Numbered from the stretch's first letter, positions 46,872-56,845 are shown. The stretch is 64,000 nucleotides of DNA from Phocaeicola plebeius (GCF_003437535.1 NZ_QSQT01000002.1:62001-126000); one strand, 5' to 3'. A program made the numbers and translations. Notes: generated by a model from the letters alone, not told the origin.

Positions 46872-48155
46872 ATGGAACAGAAATTCAACAAAGAGACACT
46901 TTGTGTACAGGCTGGATGGACTCCGAAAAAAGGAGAACCTCGTGTATTGCCTATTTATCAAAGTACAACGTTTAAGTATGATACCAGTGAACAGATGGCT
47001 CGTCTTTTTGATTTGGAAGACAGCGGCTATTTTTATACTCGCTTGCAGAACCCGACGAATGATGCCGTAGCTGCCAAGATTGCGGCATTGGAAGGAGGGG
47101 TAGGAGCTATGCTGACTTCATCGGGTCAGGCAGCTAACTTCTATGCCGTATTTAATATTTGCGAGGCAGGCGACCATTTTGTCTGCTCGTCTACCATTTA
47201 TGGAGGTACATTCAATCTGTTCGCTGTAACGATGAAGAAACTGGGTATTGAGTGTACCTTTATTGATGCAGATGCTCCGGAAGAAGAAATAGAAAAGGCT
47301 TTCCGTCCGAATACCAAATGTTTGTTCGGAGAAACAATCTCTAATCCGGGTATCAATGTGATCGATATTGAGAAATTTGCCCGTATTGCCCATAAACACG
47401 GAGTGCCTTTGATTGTGGATAATACTTTTGCTACTCCGATTAACTGCCGTCCTTTTGAATGGGGAGCAGATATCGTGACACATTCTACTACGAAATACAT
47501 GGATGGACATGCTACTTGTGTGGGAGGTGCCATTGTAGATAGCGGTAATTTTGACTGGGATGCACATGCCGACAAATTCCCGGGATTGACGCAGCCCGAT
47601 GAGTCTTATCATGGACTTACTTACACAAAAGCTTTTGGAAAGATGGCTTATATGACGAAGGCTACTGCTCAGCTGATGCGCGATTTGGGTTCTATACAGT
47701 CACCGGAGAATGCGTTCCTGTTGAACCTGGGACTGGAAACATTGCATTTGCGTGTACCGCGTCACTGTGAAAATGCGCAGAAAATAGCGGAATGGCTGGA
47801 AGCAAATCCGAAAGTGAAATGGGTAAACTATTGCGGATTGAAGAGCAACAAGTATTATGAACTGGCTCAGAAATATATGCCTAACGGTTCTTGTGGCGTG
47901 ATTGCTTTCGGCTTGGAAGGAACTCGTGAAGAGGCTATCAAATTTATGGATAGTCTGAAGCTGGCTTGTATTGTGACTCACGTGGCAGATGCACGTACTT
48001 GTGTGTTGCATCCGGCCAGCCATACACATCGTCAGTTGACAGATGAACAGCTGATTGAAGCGGGTGTGGCCCCTGATTTGATTCGCTTGTCTGTCGGTAT
48101 TGAAAATGTCAACGATATTATTGCCGACCTGGAACAGGCTATGGCACAGGTTTAA
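46872..48155 (+). CDS. metY: O-acetylhomoserine aminocarboxypropyltransferase / cysteine synthase
   Basis: This 427-residue PLP enzyme of the Cys/Met metabolism family joins O-acetylhomoserine with sulfide to give homocysteine. It begins ETLCVQAGWTPKKGEPRVLPIYQSTTF, has YTRLQNPTNDA and the lysine that binds PLP, Lys208, in HSTTKYMDGH. The C-terminus RLSVGIENVNDIIADLEQA is typical. It stands alone with its own promoter and a strong terminator. A cystathionine-type lyase would share the fold, but the QAGWTP start fits MetY. Confidence 0.92.
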   Translation: MEQKFNKETLCVQAGWTPKKGEPRVLPIYQSTTFKYDTSEQMARLFDLEDSGYFYTRLQNPTNDAVAAKIAALEGGVGAMLTSSGQAANFYAVFNICEAGDHFVCSSTIYGGTFNLFAVTMKKLGIECTFIDADAPEEEIEKAFRPNTKCLFGETISNPGINVIDIEKFARIAHKHGVPLIVDNTFATPINCRPFEWGADIVTHSTTKYMDGHATCVGGAIVDSGNFDWDAHADKFPGLTQPDESYHGLTYTKAFGKMAYMTKATAQLMRDLGSIQSPENAFLLNLGLETLHLRVPRHCENAQKIAEWLEANPKVKWVNYCGLKSNKYYELAQKYMPNGSCGVIAFGLEGTREEAIKFMDSLKLACIVTHVADARTCVLHPASHTHRQLTDEQLIEAGVAPDLIRLSVGIENVNDIIADLEQAMAQV

Positions 48156-48170
48156 AAGTTTTAAAACTGA

Positions 48171-48214
48171 GATACAAAAAAAGGAGGAACAAACATTCCT
48201 CCTTTTTTTGTATC
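48171..48214. terminator. Bidirectional intrinsic terminator
   Basis: A perfect 18 bp stem (48171-48188 with 48197-48214) carries A7/T7 arms and an 8-base loop between the convergent metY and alcohol dehydrogenase genes. Confidence 0.9.
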
Positions 48215-48226
48215 TGACTCCGGTAT

Positions 48227-49399
48227 TTATCGGAAAGATTTCTGATAAATCTGTAACACTTCTTCGTCGGTCAACGGACGCGGGTCGAGGGTAAACAATG
48301 AACCCATGGTGTCGCGTGCATTTTGTACCATGAGAGGGAGTTCTTCTTCTTTCACTCCCCAGTCGCTCAGCTTCAATTGGTATACGTTGCATTCTTTCTG
48401 CATGCGTACCAGTGCATCAATAAAATCGCTGGGACGGTTACTCTTCTGCTGAGTCATGATTTCGGCCATTTTCATGTAACGTTTCATGCAGTCGTTACGG
48501 AATGTTTCGAAATATGCTTCGCTGATGGCAATCAGTCCGGATCCGTGCGGCAGTTCTGGATGGAAGGCACTCATGGCATGTTCCATTGAGTGCTCGGAAA
48601 TGCAGCAGGAAGTGGCTTCTACTAGTCCGGCCAATGTGCTGGCCCATGCTACTTTGGCGCGTGCCTTGAGGTTACGTCCGTCTTTTACAGCTACCGGAAG
48701 GTATTTGTACAATAAACGAATGGCTTCAAGGGCATACAAGTCGCTGATAGGAGTGGCGCAGTTTGCTAAGAAACCTTCGGCTGCATGGAAGAAGGCATCA
48801 AATCCCTGATAAGCTGTAAGATGCGGAGGGATGGAAACCATCAATTCCGGATCGATAATAGAAAGTACAGGGAAAGTCAGTGTGCTTCCGAAGCCGATTT
48901 TTTCTTTTGCTTCTTCATTGGTAATCACGCTCCACGGGTCAGCTTCCGTACCTGTTCCTGCAGTGGTAGGAATGGCAATTACGGGCAGTGCCTTGGTTAC
49001 AGGACGTCCTTTTCCGCTGCCTGCCGGGATGTAATCCCAGTAATCTCCGTCGTTGCAGGCCATGACGGCAATGGCTTTCGCAGAGTCAATGCTGCTTCCT
49101 CCGCCAAGTCCAACGATGAAATCGCATTTCTGTTCACGACAGACAGATGCAGCTTCCATTACGTGAGATTTAATCGGGTTGGGCAGAATCTTGTCATAGA
49201 CAATAGATTCTGTATTGTTTTCTTGCAACAGTTCAACGACTTTGTCTAGGTAGCCGTATTTCTTCATGGAGGTTCCTGACGAGATGACAATCAGGGCTTT
49301 CTTGCCGGGTAACTTTTCTGTCGCCAACTTTCTTAACTCTCCGCATCCGAACAAAATTTTGGTCGGGATGTGCAAACTGAATACAGGATTTGCGTTCAT
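48227..49399 (-). CDS. Iron-containing alcohol dehydrogenase
   Basis: This 390-residue enzyme of the group III alcohol dehydrogenases reduces aldehydes or oxidises alcohols with NAD(P)H. The Rossmann-like half has IVGLGGGSSIDSAKAIA and IPTTAGTGTEADPWSVI. The metal ligands are in HAAEGFLANCATPISDLYALEA, EHSMEHAMSAFHPELPHGSGL and the following His. The N-terminus FSLHIPTKILFGCGELRKL is typical. Fermentative butanol/lactaldehyde-type roles are possible; the substrate is unclear. A TACTTTTG -7 box lies about 28 bp upstream. Confidence 0.92.
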   Translation of the reverse strand: MNANPVFSLHIPTKILFGCGELRKLATEKLPGKKALIVISSGTSMKKYGYLDKVVELLQENNTESIVYDKILPNPIKSHVMEAASVCREQKCDFIVGLGGGSSIDSAKAIAVMACNDGDYWDYIPAGSGKGRPVTKALPVIAIPTTAGTGTEADPWSVITNEEAKEKIGFGSTLTFPVLSIIDPELMVSIPPHLTAYQGFDAFFHAAEGFLANCATPISDLYALEAIRLLYKYLPVAVKDGRNLKARAKVAWASTLAGLVEATSCCISEHSMEHAMSAFHPELPHGSGLIAISEAYFETFRNDCMKRYMKMAEIMTQQKSNRPSDFIDALVRMQKECNVYQLKLSDWGVKEEELPLMVQNARDTMGSLFTLDPRPLTDEEVLQIYQKSFR

Positions 49400-49426
49400 A
49401 ATATAGCTATTTAAAGTTCATTTACC

Positions 49427-49434
49427 CAAAAGTA
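49427..49434 (-). promoter_or_regulatory. Promoter -7 box for the alcohol dehydrogenase gene
   Basis: The minus strand reads TACTTTTG, 28 bp upstream of the start codon. Confidence 0.5.
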
Positions 49435-49505
49435 CGAAAATAAAAACAGAATGGTTCAGGAGGGATGTTAAAAATGTCTTTTTGTGTGTGGTGGTATCAA
49501 ATAAA

Positions 49506-49531
49506 AAAGGCTGCCGGTGAGGGCAGCCTTT
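49506..49531 (-). terminator. Intrinsic terminator of pnp
   Basis: On the minus strand AAAGGCTGCC pairs with GGCAGCCTTT around a short loop and is followed by a T run. Confidence 0.85.
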
Positions 49532-49555
49532 GGGGTTAAAGGATATATAAGTAGA

Positions 49556-51739
49556 TTATTCTTTATCCTTGTGGTTGTTCTGCGGACGACGTTCGCGCTT
49601 CGGATGATTTTCAGTCATTCCTTCCGGTTTCGGAAGCAATACCTTGTGTGACAACTTGAACTTACCAGTTTTCGGGTCGATGTCCAGCAACTTCACTTCA
49701 ATTTCATCACCTTCTTTCAATCCGGTTTCTTCGATTGTTTCAAAGCGTTTCCAGTCGATTTCAGAGATGTGCAACAATCCGTCTTTTCCCGGCAGGAATT
49801 CTACGAATGCACCGTAAGGCATGATAGAACGAACCTTACCAGTGTATACTTCACCTACTTCAGGAACAGCTACGATAGCCTTGATCATACGCATTGCATC
49901 GTCGATGCATTTCTTGTTTGTTCCTGCAATTTCGATGCGGCCTGCACCGTCTACTTCTTCAATAGTGATAGTAGCACCGGTTTCTTCCTGCATACCCTGG
50001 ATAATCTTTCCGCCCGGGCCGATTACAGCTCCGATGAATTCTTTCGGAATAGTCAGAGTTTCAATGCGTGGAGCATGAGGCTTGAGTTCTGCACGAGGTT
50101 CTGCAATGCATTCAGTCAGTTTGCCGAGGATGTATTCACGTCCTTGTTTAGCCTGCATCAATGCTTTTTCCAGAATATCGTAAGTCAGACCGTCACACTT
50201 GATATCCATCTGAGTGGCTGTGATACCGTCGCATGTACCTGTAACCTTGAAGTCCATGTCACCCAGGTGGTCTTCGTCTCCCAAAATATCTGACAATACA
50301 GCGTATTTATCTTCGCCGGCATTCTTGATCAATCCCATCGCAATACCTGAAACCGGCTTCTTGATAGGTACACCTGCATCCATCAAAGCCAATGTTCCGG
50401 CACAAACTGTAGCCATAGAAGAAGAACCGTTAGATTCAAGAATATCAGAAACTACGCGTACGCAGTAAGGATAATCTGCAGGAATTTGTCCTTTCAATGC
50501 ACGCCATGCCAGGTGACCGTGACCAATTTCACGACGGCCTACGCCACGCTGTGCTTTTGCTTCTCCTGTAGAGAAAGGAGGGAAGTTGTAGTGAAGCAGG
50601 AAGCGTTCTTTGTGCTGGTCGAGTACATCGTCTACAATCTTTTCGTCCATCTTTGTACCCAGTGTAACAGTACTCAGAGACTGAGTTTCACCACGAGTAA
50701 AGATAGAAGAACCGTGAGGACCTGGCAGCGGACTGGTTTCGCACCAGATAGGACGGATTTCTGTAGTAGCACGACCGTCCAGACGTTTGCCTTCATCAAG
50801 GATACAACGACGCATTGCTTCTTTTTCTACGTCGTGATAGTAGCGGTCAATCATCGGACCCTTTTCTTCCAGTTCTTCTTCAGAGAACTGAGCCTTGAAT
50901 TCTTCGCAAACAGCATCGAAAGCATCTCCTCTTTCGTGTTTGTTCTTGTTGCCTGATTTTGCAATGGCGTATGCTTTTTCGTAGCAAGCATCGTGTACAG
51001 CCTTGCGCAGGTCTTCGTCATTTTCTTCGTGACAGTATTCACGTTTTACAGTCTTGCCGACTTCTTCCATCAGTTCCATCTGAGCCTTGCAGTGAACCTT
51101 GATTGCTTCGTGAGCAAACTTCATGGCCTCCAGCAAGTCTTGTTCTGAAACTTCCTTCATTTCGCCTTCCACCATCATGATGTTTTCATAAGTAGCGGCA
51201 ACCATGATGTCCATGTCAGCACGTTCCAATGCTTCGAATGTCGGGTTGATGACAAACTGACCGTCGATACGTGCTACACGTACTTCAGAAATCGGACCTC
51301 CGAACGGAATGTCAGAAACAGCCAGTGCGGCAGAAGCAGCCAGACCAGCCAGTGCATCCGGCATATCTACGCCATCAGCAGAATAAAGTATGATATTTAC
51401 GTAAACTTCAGCATGATAATTGTCCGGGAACAGAGGGCGCAATGCGCGGTCTACCAGACGGCAAGTGAGGATTTCGTAATCTGAAGCCTTTCCTTCACGT
51501 TTGGTAAAGCCACCGGGGAAACGTCCGAATGCGGAGTATTTTTCTCTGTACTCTACCTGGAGAGGCATAAAATCTGTACCGGGAACTGCATCTTTTGCTG
51601 CACAAACAGTAGCCAGCAACATGGTGTTACCCATGCGTAGCATAACAGCACCATCTGCCTGTTTTGCCAGCTTTCCCGTTTCGAGTGTGATGGTTCTTCC
51701 ATCATTCAGCTCGATCGTCTTAACAATAGGATTGATCAT
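49556..51739 (-). CDS. pnp: Polyribonucleotide nucleotidyltransferase (PNPase)
   Basis: This 727-residue exoribonuclease degrades RNA from the 3' end using phosphate. Two RNase PH-like domains are present (about residues 12-230 and 320-555, with [20 protein letters not shown] and [15 protein letters not shown]). The KH domain follows (about 560-625, [19 protein letters not shown]) and then the S1 domain (about 630-705, [32 protein letters not shown]). It ends in a basic tail ([16 protein letters not shown]). It is monocistronic, with its own promoter and terminator. Confidence 0.97.
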   Translation of the reverse strand: MINPIVKTIELNDGRTITLETGKLAKQADGAVMLRMGNTMLLATVCAAKDAVPGTDFMPLQVEYREKYSAFGRFPGGFTKREGKASDYEILTCRLVDRALRPLFPDNYHAEVYVNIILYSADGVDMPDALAGLAASAALAVSDIPFGGPISEVRVARIDGQFVINPTFEALERADMDIMVAATYENIMMVEGEMKEVSEQDLLEAMKFAHEAIKVHCKAQMELMEEVGKTVKREYCHEENDEDLRKAVHDACYEKAYAIAKSGNKNKHERGDAFDAVCEEFKAQFSEEELEEKGPMIDRYYHDVEKEAMRRCILDEGKRLDGRATTEIRPIWCETSPLPGPHGSSIFTRGETQSLSTVTLGTKMDEKIVDDVLDQHKERFLLHYNFPPFSTGEAKAQRGVGRREIGHGHLAWRALKGQIPADYPYCVRVVSDILESNGSSSMATVCAGTLALMDAGVPIKKPVSGIAMGLIKNAGEDKYAVLSDILGDEDHLGDMDFKVTGTCDGITATQMDIKCDGLTYDILEKALMQAKQGREYILGKLTECIAEPRAELKPHAPRIETLTIPKEFIGAVIGPGGKIIQGMQEETGATITIEEVDGAGRIEIAGTNKKCIDDAMRMIKAIVAVPEVGEVYTGKVRSIMPYGAFVEFLPGKDGLLHISEIDWKRFETIEETGLKEGDEIEVKLLDIDPKTGKFKLSHKVLLPKPEGMTENHPKRERRPQNNHKDKE

Positions 51740-51777
51740 AAAAATTGATTTAATATTATTTCATCTAAAAAAGCGTA

Positions 51778-51785
51778 CAAAGATA
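51778..51785 (-). promoter_or_regulatory. Promoter -7 box for pnp
   Basis: The minus strand reads TATCTTTG, 39 bp upstream of the pnp start. Confidence 0.55.
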
Positions 51786-51911
51786 ATGTTTTATTATGGA
51801 TAAAAGCGGGTATTTATGTAAAAGTTTCAGTATGAAGTGCTTTTTATATAATAATTTGTCGTAAAAACAACGGTTTTCGTCGGTTGGATGATGGATTTAT
51901 CTTTTAAAAAC

Positions 51912-51941
51912 TTTGTGACGTCATGAAAAGCCGTATCTTTG
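51912..51941 (+). promoter_or_regulatory. Promoter for the thioredoxin-fold lipoprotein gene
   Basis: TTTG (51912-51915) and TATCTTTG (51934-51941) are spaced by 18 bp, close to the consensus, 44 bp before the start codon. Confidence 0.6.
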
Positions 51942-51985
51942 CACCTTGAATTTACATAAGAATGTGAGATTAAAGAAAATCAGGT

Positions 51986-53131
51986 ATGAGAAGAAATACT
52001 TATCTGTTAACGGCATTGCTGTCGGCCGGACTGATGGCATGTCACAATGAGCCTGCTTTCAAGGTAGAGGGAACGGTATCGGGTGCAGCCGACAAGATGC
52101 TGTATCTGGAGCATACCAGCCTGGAAGGTATAGTAAAAGTCGATTCTGTCAAATTGGACGAGAGTGGAACGTTTCACTTTTCGGGTGCTCGTCCGGATTC
52201 TCCTGATTTTTATCGGCTTCGACTGGATAATCAGGTGATTAATTTCTCTGTTGACTCTACTGAAACAGTGACGGTGAAAGCCGATAATTCCGGTTTTGCT
52301 ACCGCTTATCAGGTGGAGGGTTCAGAAAATAACCAGAAGATAAAGGAACTGGTACTGCTTCAGGCAAATTTGCAGGAGCAGGTGAATAAATTAGGACAGT
52401 CCGGACTTCCTGCCGGAGTAGCTCAAGACAGTCTGTTTTCATTGGTGAATGCATATAAAGATCAGGTAAAACGCAATTATATTTTTGCAGCTCCTAACAA
52501 GGCATACGCTTATTTTGCTTTGTTCCAGCAGTTGAACGGCTATATGATTTTTGATCCGTTGACCAGTAAGGAAGATGTGAAATGCTTTGCGGCAGTAGCT
52601 ACCAGTTTGAACAACTTGTATCCTCATGCCGACCGTTCACGCAACCTTTATAATATGGTAATAAAAGGTATGAAGAATACCCGTACGCCCCAGGTAAAAG
52701 ATGTGACACTTCCGGCTGACAAGATTCAGGAAGCTTCTATCATTGATATTGAGCTGAAGGACTTGAACGGTAAGACACATCGCCTGACAGACTTGAAAGG
52801 TAAAGTTGTCTTGATTGATTTTACAGCCTATTCTTCTGCCGCTTCGGGTGTGCGTAACTTAGCTTTGCGTGAATTGTATAACAAATATGCTTCTCAGGGA
52901 CTGGTGATTTATCAGATTTCTTTGGATGCAGACGAACATTTCTGGAAGACAGCTGCAGATAATCTTCCTTGGATATGTGTCCGCGACCCGCAAGGACCTT
53001 ATTCTACCTATCTTAGCTTGTACGGTGTAACCCAGTTGCCTACTGCATTCCTGGTTAACCGTAATAATGAGTTGAGCTTGCGTGTGGAGGAAAAGACAAA
53101 TATGGAAGAAGCCATCAAGAATTTGTTGTAA
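51986..53131 (+). CDS. Thioredoxin-fold lipoprotein (DUF4369-like) lacking the CxxC motif
   Basis: This 381-residue protein has a lipobox (GLMACHN, Cys19). Residues of about 22-115 form a DUF4369-like beta domain (FKVEGTVSGAADKMLYLEH, VDSVKLDESGTFHFSG). The C-terminal part (about 250-375) is a TlpA/AhpC-type thioredoxin fold with LNGKTHRLTDLKGKVVLIDF and YGVTQLPTAFLVN (cis-Pro loop). Where the active CxxC should be the sequence is TAYSSAAS (residues 280-287), so it has no redox cysteines. It may act as a chaperone or binding protein. It stands alone. Confidence 0.86.
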   Translation: MRRNTYLLTALLSAGLMACHNEPAFKVEGTVSGAADKMLYLEHTSLEGIVKVDSVKLDESGTFHFSGARPDSPDFYRLRLDNQVINFSVDSTETVTVKADNSGFATAYQVEGSENNQKIKELVLLQANLQEQVNKLGQSGLPAGVAQDSLFSLVNAYKDQVKRNYIFAAPNKAYAYFALFQQLNGYMIFDPLTSKEDVKCFAAVATSLNNLYPHADRSRNLYNMVIKGMKNTRTPQVKDVTLPADKIQEASIIDIELKDLNGKTHRLTDLKGKVVLIDFTAYSSAASGVRNLALRELYNKYASQGLVIYQISLDADEHFWKTAADNLPWICVRDPQGPYSTYLSLYGVTQLPTAFLVNRNNELSLRVEEKTNMEEAIKNLL

Positions 53132-53158
53132 CATGTTGAAAAGCATGTACGGATAAAC

Positions 53159-53189
53159 TTGACTGGTATTGTAAAAAGATTTATCTTTG
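53159..53189 (+). promoter_or_regulatory. Candidate promoter upstream of greA
   Basis: TTG (53159-53161), a 20 bp spacer and TATCTTTG (53182-53189) match the consensus. It would make a greA leader of about 220 bases carrying the inverted-repeat element. Confidence 0.55.
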
Positions 53190-53218
53190 TCGCAAGATAT
53201 AAGACTCTGAGAAAGAGA

Positions 53219-53362
53219 GGCTGTATCAAAATAAAAATTGATTTGTCAGATTGTCATTCTGAACAAAGTGAAGAACCCGTTTGTTTCCCATCCTGTGGAG
53301 GGTTCACTCTTCGTTCAGAATGACTTTACTTTTGTGATAAACGGTTCTTATTTTGAACAGCC
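53219..53362. repeat. 144-bp nested inverted repeat, MITE-like
   Basis: The outer arms are GGCTGTATCAAAATAA (53219-53234) and its near complement (53348-53362). The inner arms are GTCATTCTGAAC with AAGTGAAGAAC (53253-53275) and the near complement at 53302-53324. The inner sequence belongs to the common GTCATTCTGA-GAAGAA type short interspersed repeat of Bacteroidota. No gene is inside. The outer end resembles a fragment at 59225, after the Fic gene. Confidence 0.75.
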
Positions 53363-53417
53363 CTTTACTTTTGTTGAAAATAAATAATTTAATAACGAAT
53401 ATTTAAGGAGAAAAATT

Positions 53418-53882
53418 ATGGCTTACATGTCAGAAGAAGGCTATCAGAAACTGGTAGCTGAATTGAAACATTTGGAATCGGTGGAACGTCCGAAGATTGT
53501 GGCTGCTATTGCAGAAGCACGTGATAAAGGCGATTTGTCAGAGAATGCAGAATACGATGCCGCAAAAGAGGCACAAGGCTTGCTGGAAATGAAAATCAAC
53601 CAGTTGAAGGCAACCATCGGTGATGCCAAGATTATTGATACATCTAAACTGAAGACCGACACTGTTCAGATTCTGAGCCGTGTGGAACTGAAAAATGTGA
53701 AAACAGGTATGAAGATGGCTTACACTATCGTATCAGAAAGTGAAGCTAACTTGAAGCAGGGTAAGATTTCAGTGAATACACCGATTGCGCAGGGCCTGTT
53801 AGGAAAGAAGGTAGGCGATGTAGCAGAAATCACTATTCCACAGGGAAAGATCTCTTTGGAAATTATGGGTATATCATTTTAA
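53418..53882 (+). CDS. greA: Transcription elongation factor GreA
   Basis: This 154-residue factor rescues backtracked RNA polymerase. It shows MSEEGYQKLVAELKHLE, ARDKGDLSENAEYDAAKEAQG (the acidic coiled-coil tip) and the C-terminal FKBP-like domain ending ITIPQGKISLEIMGISF. Length is normal. It lies 53 bp before the HIT gene, with a hairpin in between. Confidence 0.96.
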   Translation: MAYMSEEGYQKLVAELKHLESVERPKIVAAIAEARDKGDLSENAEYDAAKEAQGLLEMKINQLKATIGDAKIIDTSKLKTDTVQILSRVELKNVKTGMKMAYTIVSESEANLKQGKISVNTPIAQGLLGKKVGDVAEITIPQGKISLEIMGISF

Positions 53883-53885
53883 TGT

Positions 53886-53919
53886 ATAAGGCAGGTCCGC
53901 TTTGGCGGGCTTGCCTTAT
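53886..53919 (+). terminator. Hairpin after greA
   Basis: ATAAGGCAGGTCCGC (53886-53900) pairs with GCGGGCTTGCCTTAT (two G-U pairs, loop TTTG), followed by TTTAAT. Confidence 0.75.
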
Positions 53920-53935
53920 TTAATATCTAAACAAT

Positions 53936-54343
53936 ATGGCAACAATATTCAGTAAAATCATTGCGGGCGAAATTCCGAGCTACAAGGTAGCCGAAGATGC
54001 CAATTTTTATGCGTTTCTTGACATCAATCCTTTGGTGAAAGGACATACGCTGGTAGTTCCCAAGCGGGAAGTAGACTATATCTACGATTTAAGCGATGAG
54101 GAGCTGGCTCAGATGCATGTGTTTGCCAAGCATGTGGCGCTGGCTATCCAGAAAGCTTTCCCTTGCAAGAAAGTAGGTGAAGCTGTGATTGGTCTGGAAG
54201 TTCCTCATGCACACATTCACCTGATTCCTATCCAGAAAGAATCAGACATGTTGTTCTCTAATCCGAAACTTAAACTTTCTCAGGAAGAATTTACTGAAGT
54301 CGCCAATGCAATAAATTCTGCTTGGAAAGCTGAAAGCAAATAA
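53936..54343 (+). CDS. HIT family nucleotide-binding protein
   Basis: This 135-residue protein has the histidine triad HAHIHL (HxHxHxx) and the N-terminal block TIFSKIIAGEIPSYKVAED of HinT-type hydrolases. These cleave purine phosphoramidates such as AMP-amino acid adducts. LDINPLVKGHTLVVPKREV supports the fold. It directly follows greA, a pairing I regard as common in Bacteroidales. A terminator follows. Confidence 0.94.
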   Translation: MATIFSKIIAGEIPSYKVAEDANFYAFLDINPLVKGHTLVVPKREVDYIYDLSDEELAQMHVFAKHVALAIQKAFPCKKVGEAVIGLEVPHAHIHLIPIQKESDMLFSNPKLKLSQEEFTEVANAINSAWKAESK

Positions 54344-54390
54344 TTTTCTTCTCAAAAATACCTTTGATATAAAGGATTCTTCGTATTTTC

Positions 54391-54433
54391 AGGCGTGGTT
54401 TTCAGTTGGGCAGATTCCATGAAAACCATGCCT
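54391..54433 (+). terminator. Intrinsic terminator after the HIT gene
   Basis: AGGCGTGGTTTTCA (54391-54404) pairs with TGAAAACCATGCCT (one G-U pair), followed by GTTTTCTTTT. Confidence 0.85.
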
Positions 54434-54456
54434 GTTTTCTTTTAGAATTGTAGCCT

Positions 54457-56832
54457 ATGCGTATTAGACGAATTTCTTTCTTCATTCTTCTTTGCTGTCT
54501 GTGCTGGAATGTTTTTGCAGCTGAATATCAGATAAAAGGAGTAGTGATTGACAAGTCTACCCGTCAGCCGTTGGAGTTTGTGAATGTGCTCGTAGTGGGA
54601 CTGGGTATCGGGGCTTCTACCGATGCCAACGGAAATTTTCTCATCACTCAGGTGCCACCGGGTATTTACCGTCTGCAAGCTTCTTTCCTTGGGTATAAAA
54701 CAGAATTGACTCCGGAATATCGGGTGAACCACGTGACACCTTATGTACAGATTGAACTGGAGGAAGAAAATGCGTCGTTGAATGAGGTGATTGTGACAGC
54801 TTCTCCTTTTCAGAAGGTACCAGAGAGCCCTGTCAGCCTTCGGGTGATTGGCTTGCAGGAGATTGAAAAAGCTCCGGGTGCCAACCGGGATATTTCAAAA
54901 GTTGTACAAAACTATCCGGGGGTAGCCTTTTCTCCTATAGGCTATCGCAATGACCTGATTGTGCGGGGAGGTGGTCCTTCCGAAAACCGTTTCTACCTGG
55001 ATGGGGTAGAGATTCCGAATATCAATCACTTCAGTACACAAGGAGCTTCCGGAGGTCCTGTCGGACTGATTGATGCCGATTTGATTCGTAGTGTGAAGTT
55101 TTATAGTGGGGCATTCCCAGCCGACAAAGGTAATGCGTTGAGTAGTGTGCTCGACTTTAGTCTGCGTGATGGAGACATGGAGCGCAATTCCCTGAAAGCA
55201 ACTTTAGGTGCCTCAGAGGTCTCACTCAGTTCCAACGGACATATTGGCAACAAGACTTCTTATTTGGTGTCGGTACGCCGGTCTTATTTGCAGGCATTGT
55301 TTAAAATCTTGGGTCTGCCTTTCCTTCCGGCCTATACCGATGCTTCCTTTAAAATTAAAACCCGTTTTGACAGCCACAACGAACTGACTTTGCTTGGTCT
55401 TGGAGGAATTGACCGCATGAAACTCAATTTGGGAATTGAAGGAGAAGATGCTGAATATATGCTCAGTTACCTTCCCGAAATCAATCAGGAAACCTATACC
55501 GTAGGAGGTGTGTACCGTCATTATTCCCAGCGGCATGTGCAGTCAATCGTATTAAGTCAAAGCTATCTGAACAACCGTAATGTAAAATATCGTGACAATG
55601 ACGAAAGTAGCGAAGAAAATCTGACGCTGCGGCTGGGCTCTATCGAGCAGGAAACCAAATTGCGTATGGAAAACACCTCTTCATGGAGCGTGTGGAAAGT
55701 AAAAGCCGGGTTCGACCTGAATTACTCCCGTTACAAAAGCAATGAATACCGTAAGGTCTTTACCAATGCCCTGCGGGAATATGATTACCATACCGATTTG
55801 TCTCTCTGGCGTTGGGGAATGTTTGCCTCAGTCGATTATGCCGCTCCTGATAAAAGTTTCACGGCTTCCATGGGCGTACGTACCGACGGAAATAACTATA
55901 GCGATAAAATGAAGGAATTGTGGCGTCAGCTTTCCCCCCGTTTGTCAGTATCCTACCGGTTGATTGAGGGGCTTACTTTGAGTGGTCATGTGGGACTGTA
56001 TTATCAGCTTCCTTCTTATACCGCCTTAGGCTTCAAAGGGGAAGAAGGAGAGTATGTCAACCGTCACTTGGATTACATCTCCGTGTCACAGGAAAGTCTG
56101 GGATTGTCATGGACACCCAACGAAAATATGGAGCTGTCAGTGGAAGGCTTCTATAAATTATACGGGCACATGCTTTTCTCCTTGTCCGACCAGATACCAC
56201 TCTCCTGCAAAGGAAATGATTATGGAACCATCGGAAATGAAGCACTCTCTTCCGAAGCAAAAGGTCGCTCGTACGGGGTGGAACTGATGTTCAAGTGGCT
56301 GCTGGCACAAAAGCTGAATCTCTCTTCCTCGCTGACCATTTTCAAGAGTGAATTCAAGGATGGCGAGCAAGGAAGCTATGTACCTTCCGCCTGGGATAAT
56401 CGTTTTATTCTGAATATGAGTGGAACCTATAACTTCCCCAAACATTGGAGTTTAGGAGCTAAAGTCAGTTGCATAGGTGGTTCTCCTTATACGCCTTACG
56501 ATGTGGAAAAATCTTCGCTGGTGGAAGCTTGGAATGTGCAGAGACGTGCTTACTATGATTATAGCCGCTATAATCAGGAGCGTTTGCCGGTCTTCGGACA
56601 ACTGGATGTGCGGGTAGATAAAACCTTCTATCTGAAAAAATGTATGTTAGGCTTTTATCTCGACATCCAGAACATTACGGCCAGTAAGCTGCGTCAGCCC
56701 GATGCCCTGATGAGTACGGGACAGATTGAAAATCCTTCCGCACCGCTGAGTGAGCAGCGATATGTCATGAAATCCATCCGGCAGGAGAGTGGCACGTTAC
56801 TCCCTACGTTGGGAATTACCTTTGAGTATTAA
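54457..56832 (+). CDS. TonB-dependent receptor with N-terminal carboxypeptidase-like domain
   Basis: This 791-residue outer-membrane receptor has a signal peptide (about residues 1-21), a carboxypeptidase-regulatory-like domain (about 24-105, IKGVVIDKSTRQPLEFVNVLVVGLG), and a plug (about 115-230) with VASPFQ-like start, RDISKVVQNYPGVAF and DLIVRGGGPSENRFYLDGVEIPNINHF. The barrel follows to FEY at the C-terminus. There is no adjacent SusD, so it is probably an orphan receptor for metal chelates, vitamins or peptides rather than a PUL importer. It starts 24 bp after a terminator. Confidence 0.92.
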   Translation: MRIRRISFFILLCCLCWNVFAAEYQIKGVVIDKSTRQPLEFVNVLVVGLGIGASTDANGNFLITQVPPGIYRLQASFLGYKTELTPEYRVNHVTPYVQIELEEENASLNEVIVTASPFQKVPESPVSLRVIGLQEIEKAPGANRDISKVVQNYPGVAFSPIGYRNDLIVRGGGPSENRFYLDGVEIPNINHFSTQGASGGPVGLIDADLIRSVKFYSGAFPADKGNALSSVLDFSLRDGDMERNSLKATLGASEVSLSSNGHIGNKTSYLVSVRRSYLQALFKILGLPFLPAYTDASFKIKTRFDSHNELTLLGLGGIDRMKLNLGIEGEDAEYMLSYLPEINQETYTVGGVYRHYSQRHVQSIVLSQSYLNNRNVKYRDNDESSEENLTLRLGSIEQETKLRMENTSSWSVWKVKAGFDLNYSRYKSNEYRKVFTNALREYDYHTDLSLWRWGMFASVDYAAPDKSFTASMGVRTDGNNYSDKMKELWRQLSPRLSVSYRLIEGLTLSGHVGLYYQLPSYTALGFKGEEGEYVNRHLDYISVSQESLGLSWTPNENMELSVEGFYKLYGHMLFSLSDQIPLSCKGNDYGTIGNEALSSEAKGRSYGVELMFKWLLAQKLNLSSSLTIFKSEFKDGEQGSYVPSAWDNRFILNMSGTYNFPKHWSLGAKVSCIGGSPYTPYDVEKSSLVEAWNVQRRAYYDYSRYNQERLPVFGQLDVRVDKTFYLKKCMLGFYLDIQNITASKLRQPDALMSTGQIENPSAPLSEQRYVMKSIRQESGTLLPTLGITFEY

Positions 56833-56845
56833 GTCTGGTCGCTAT

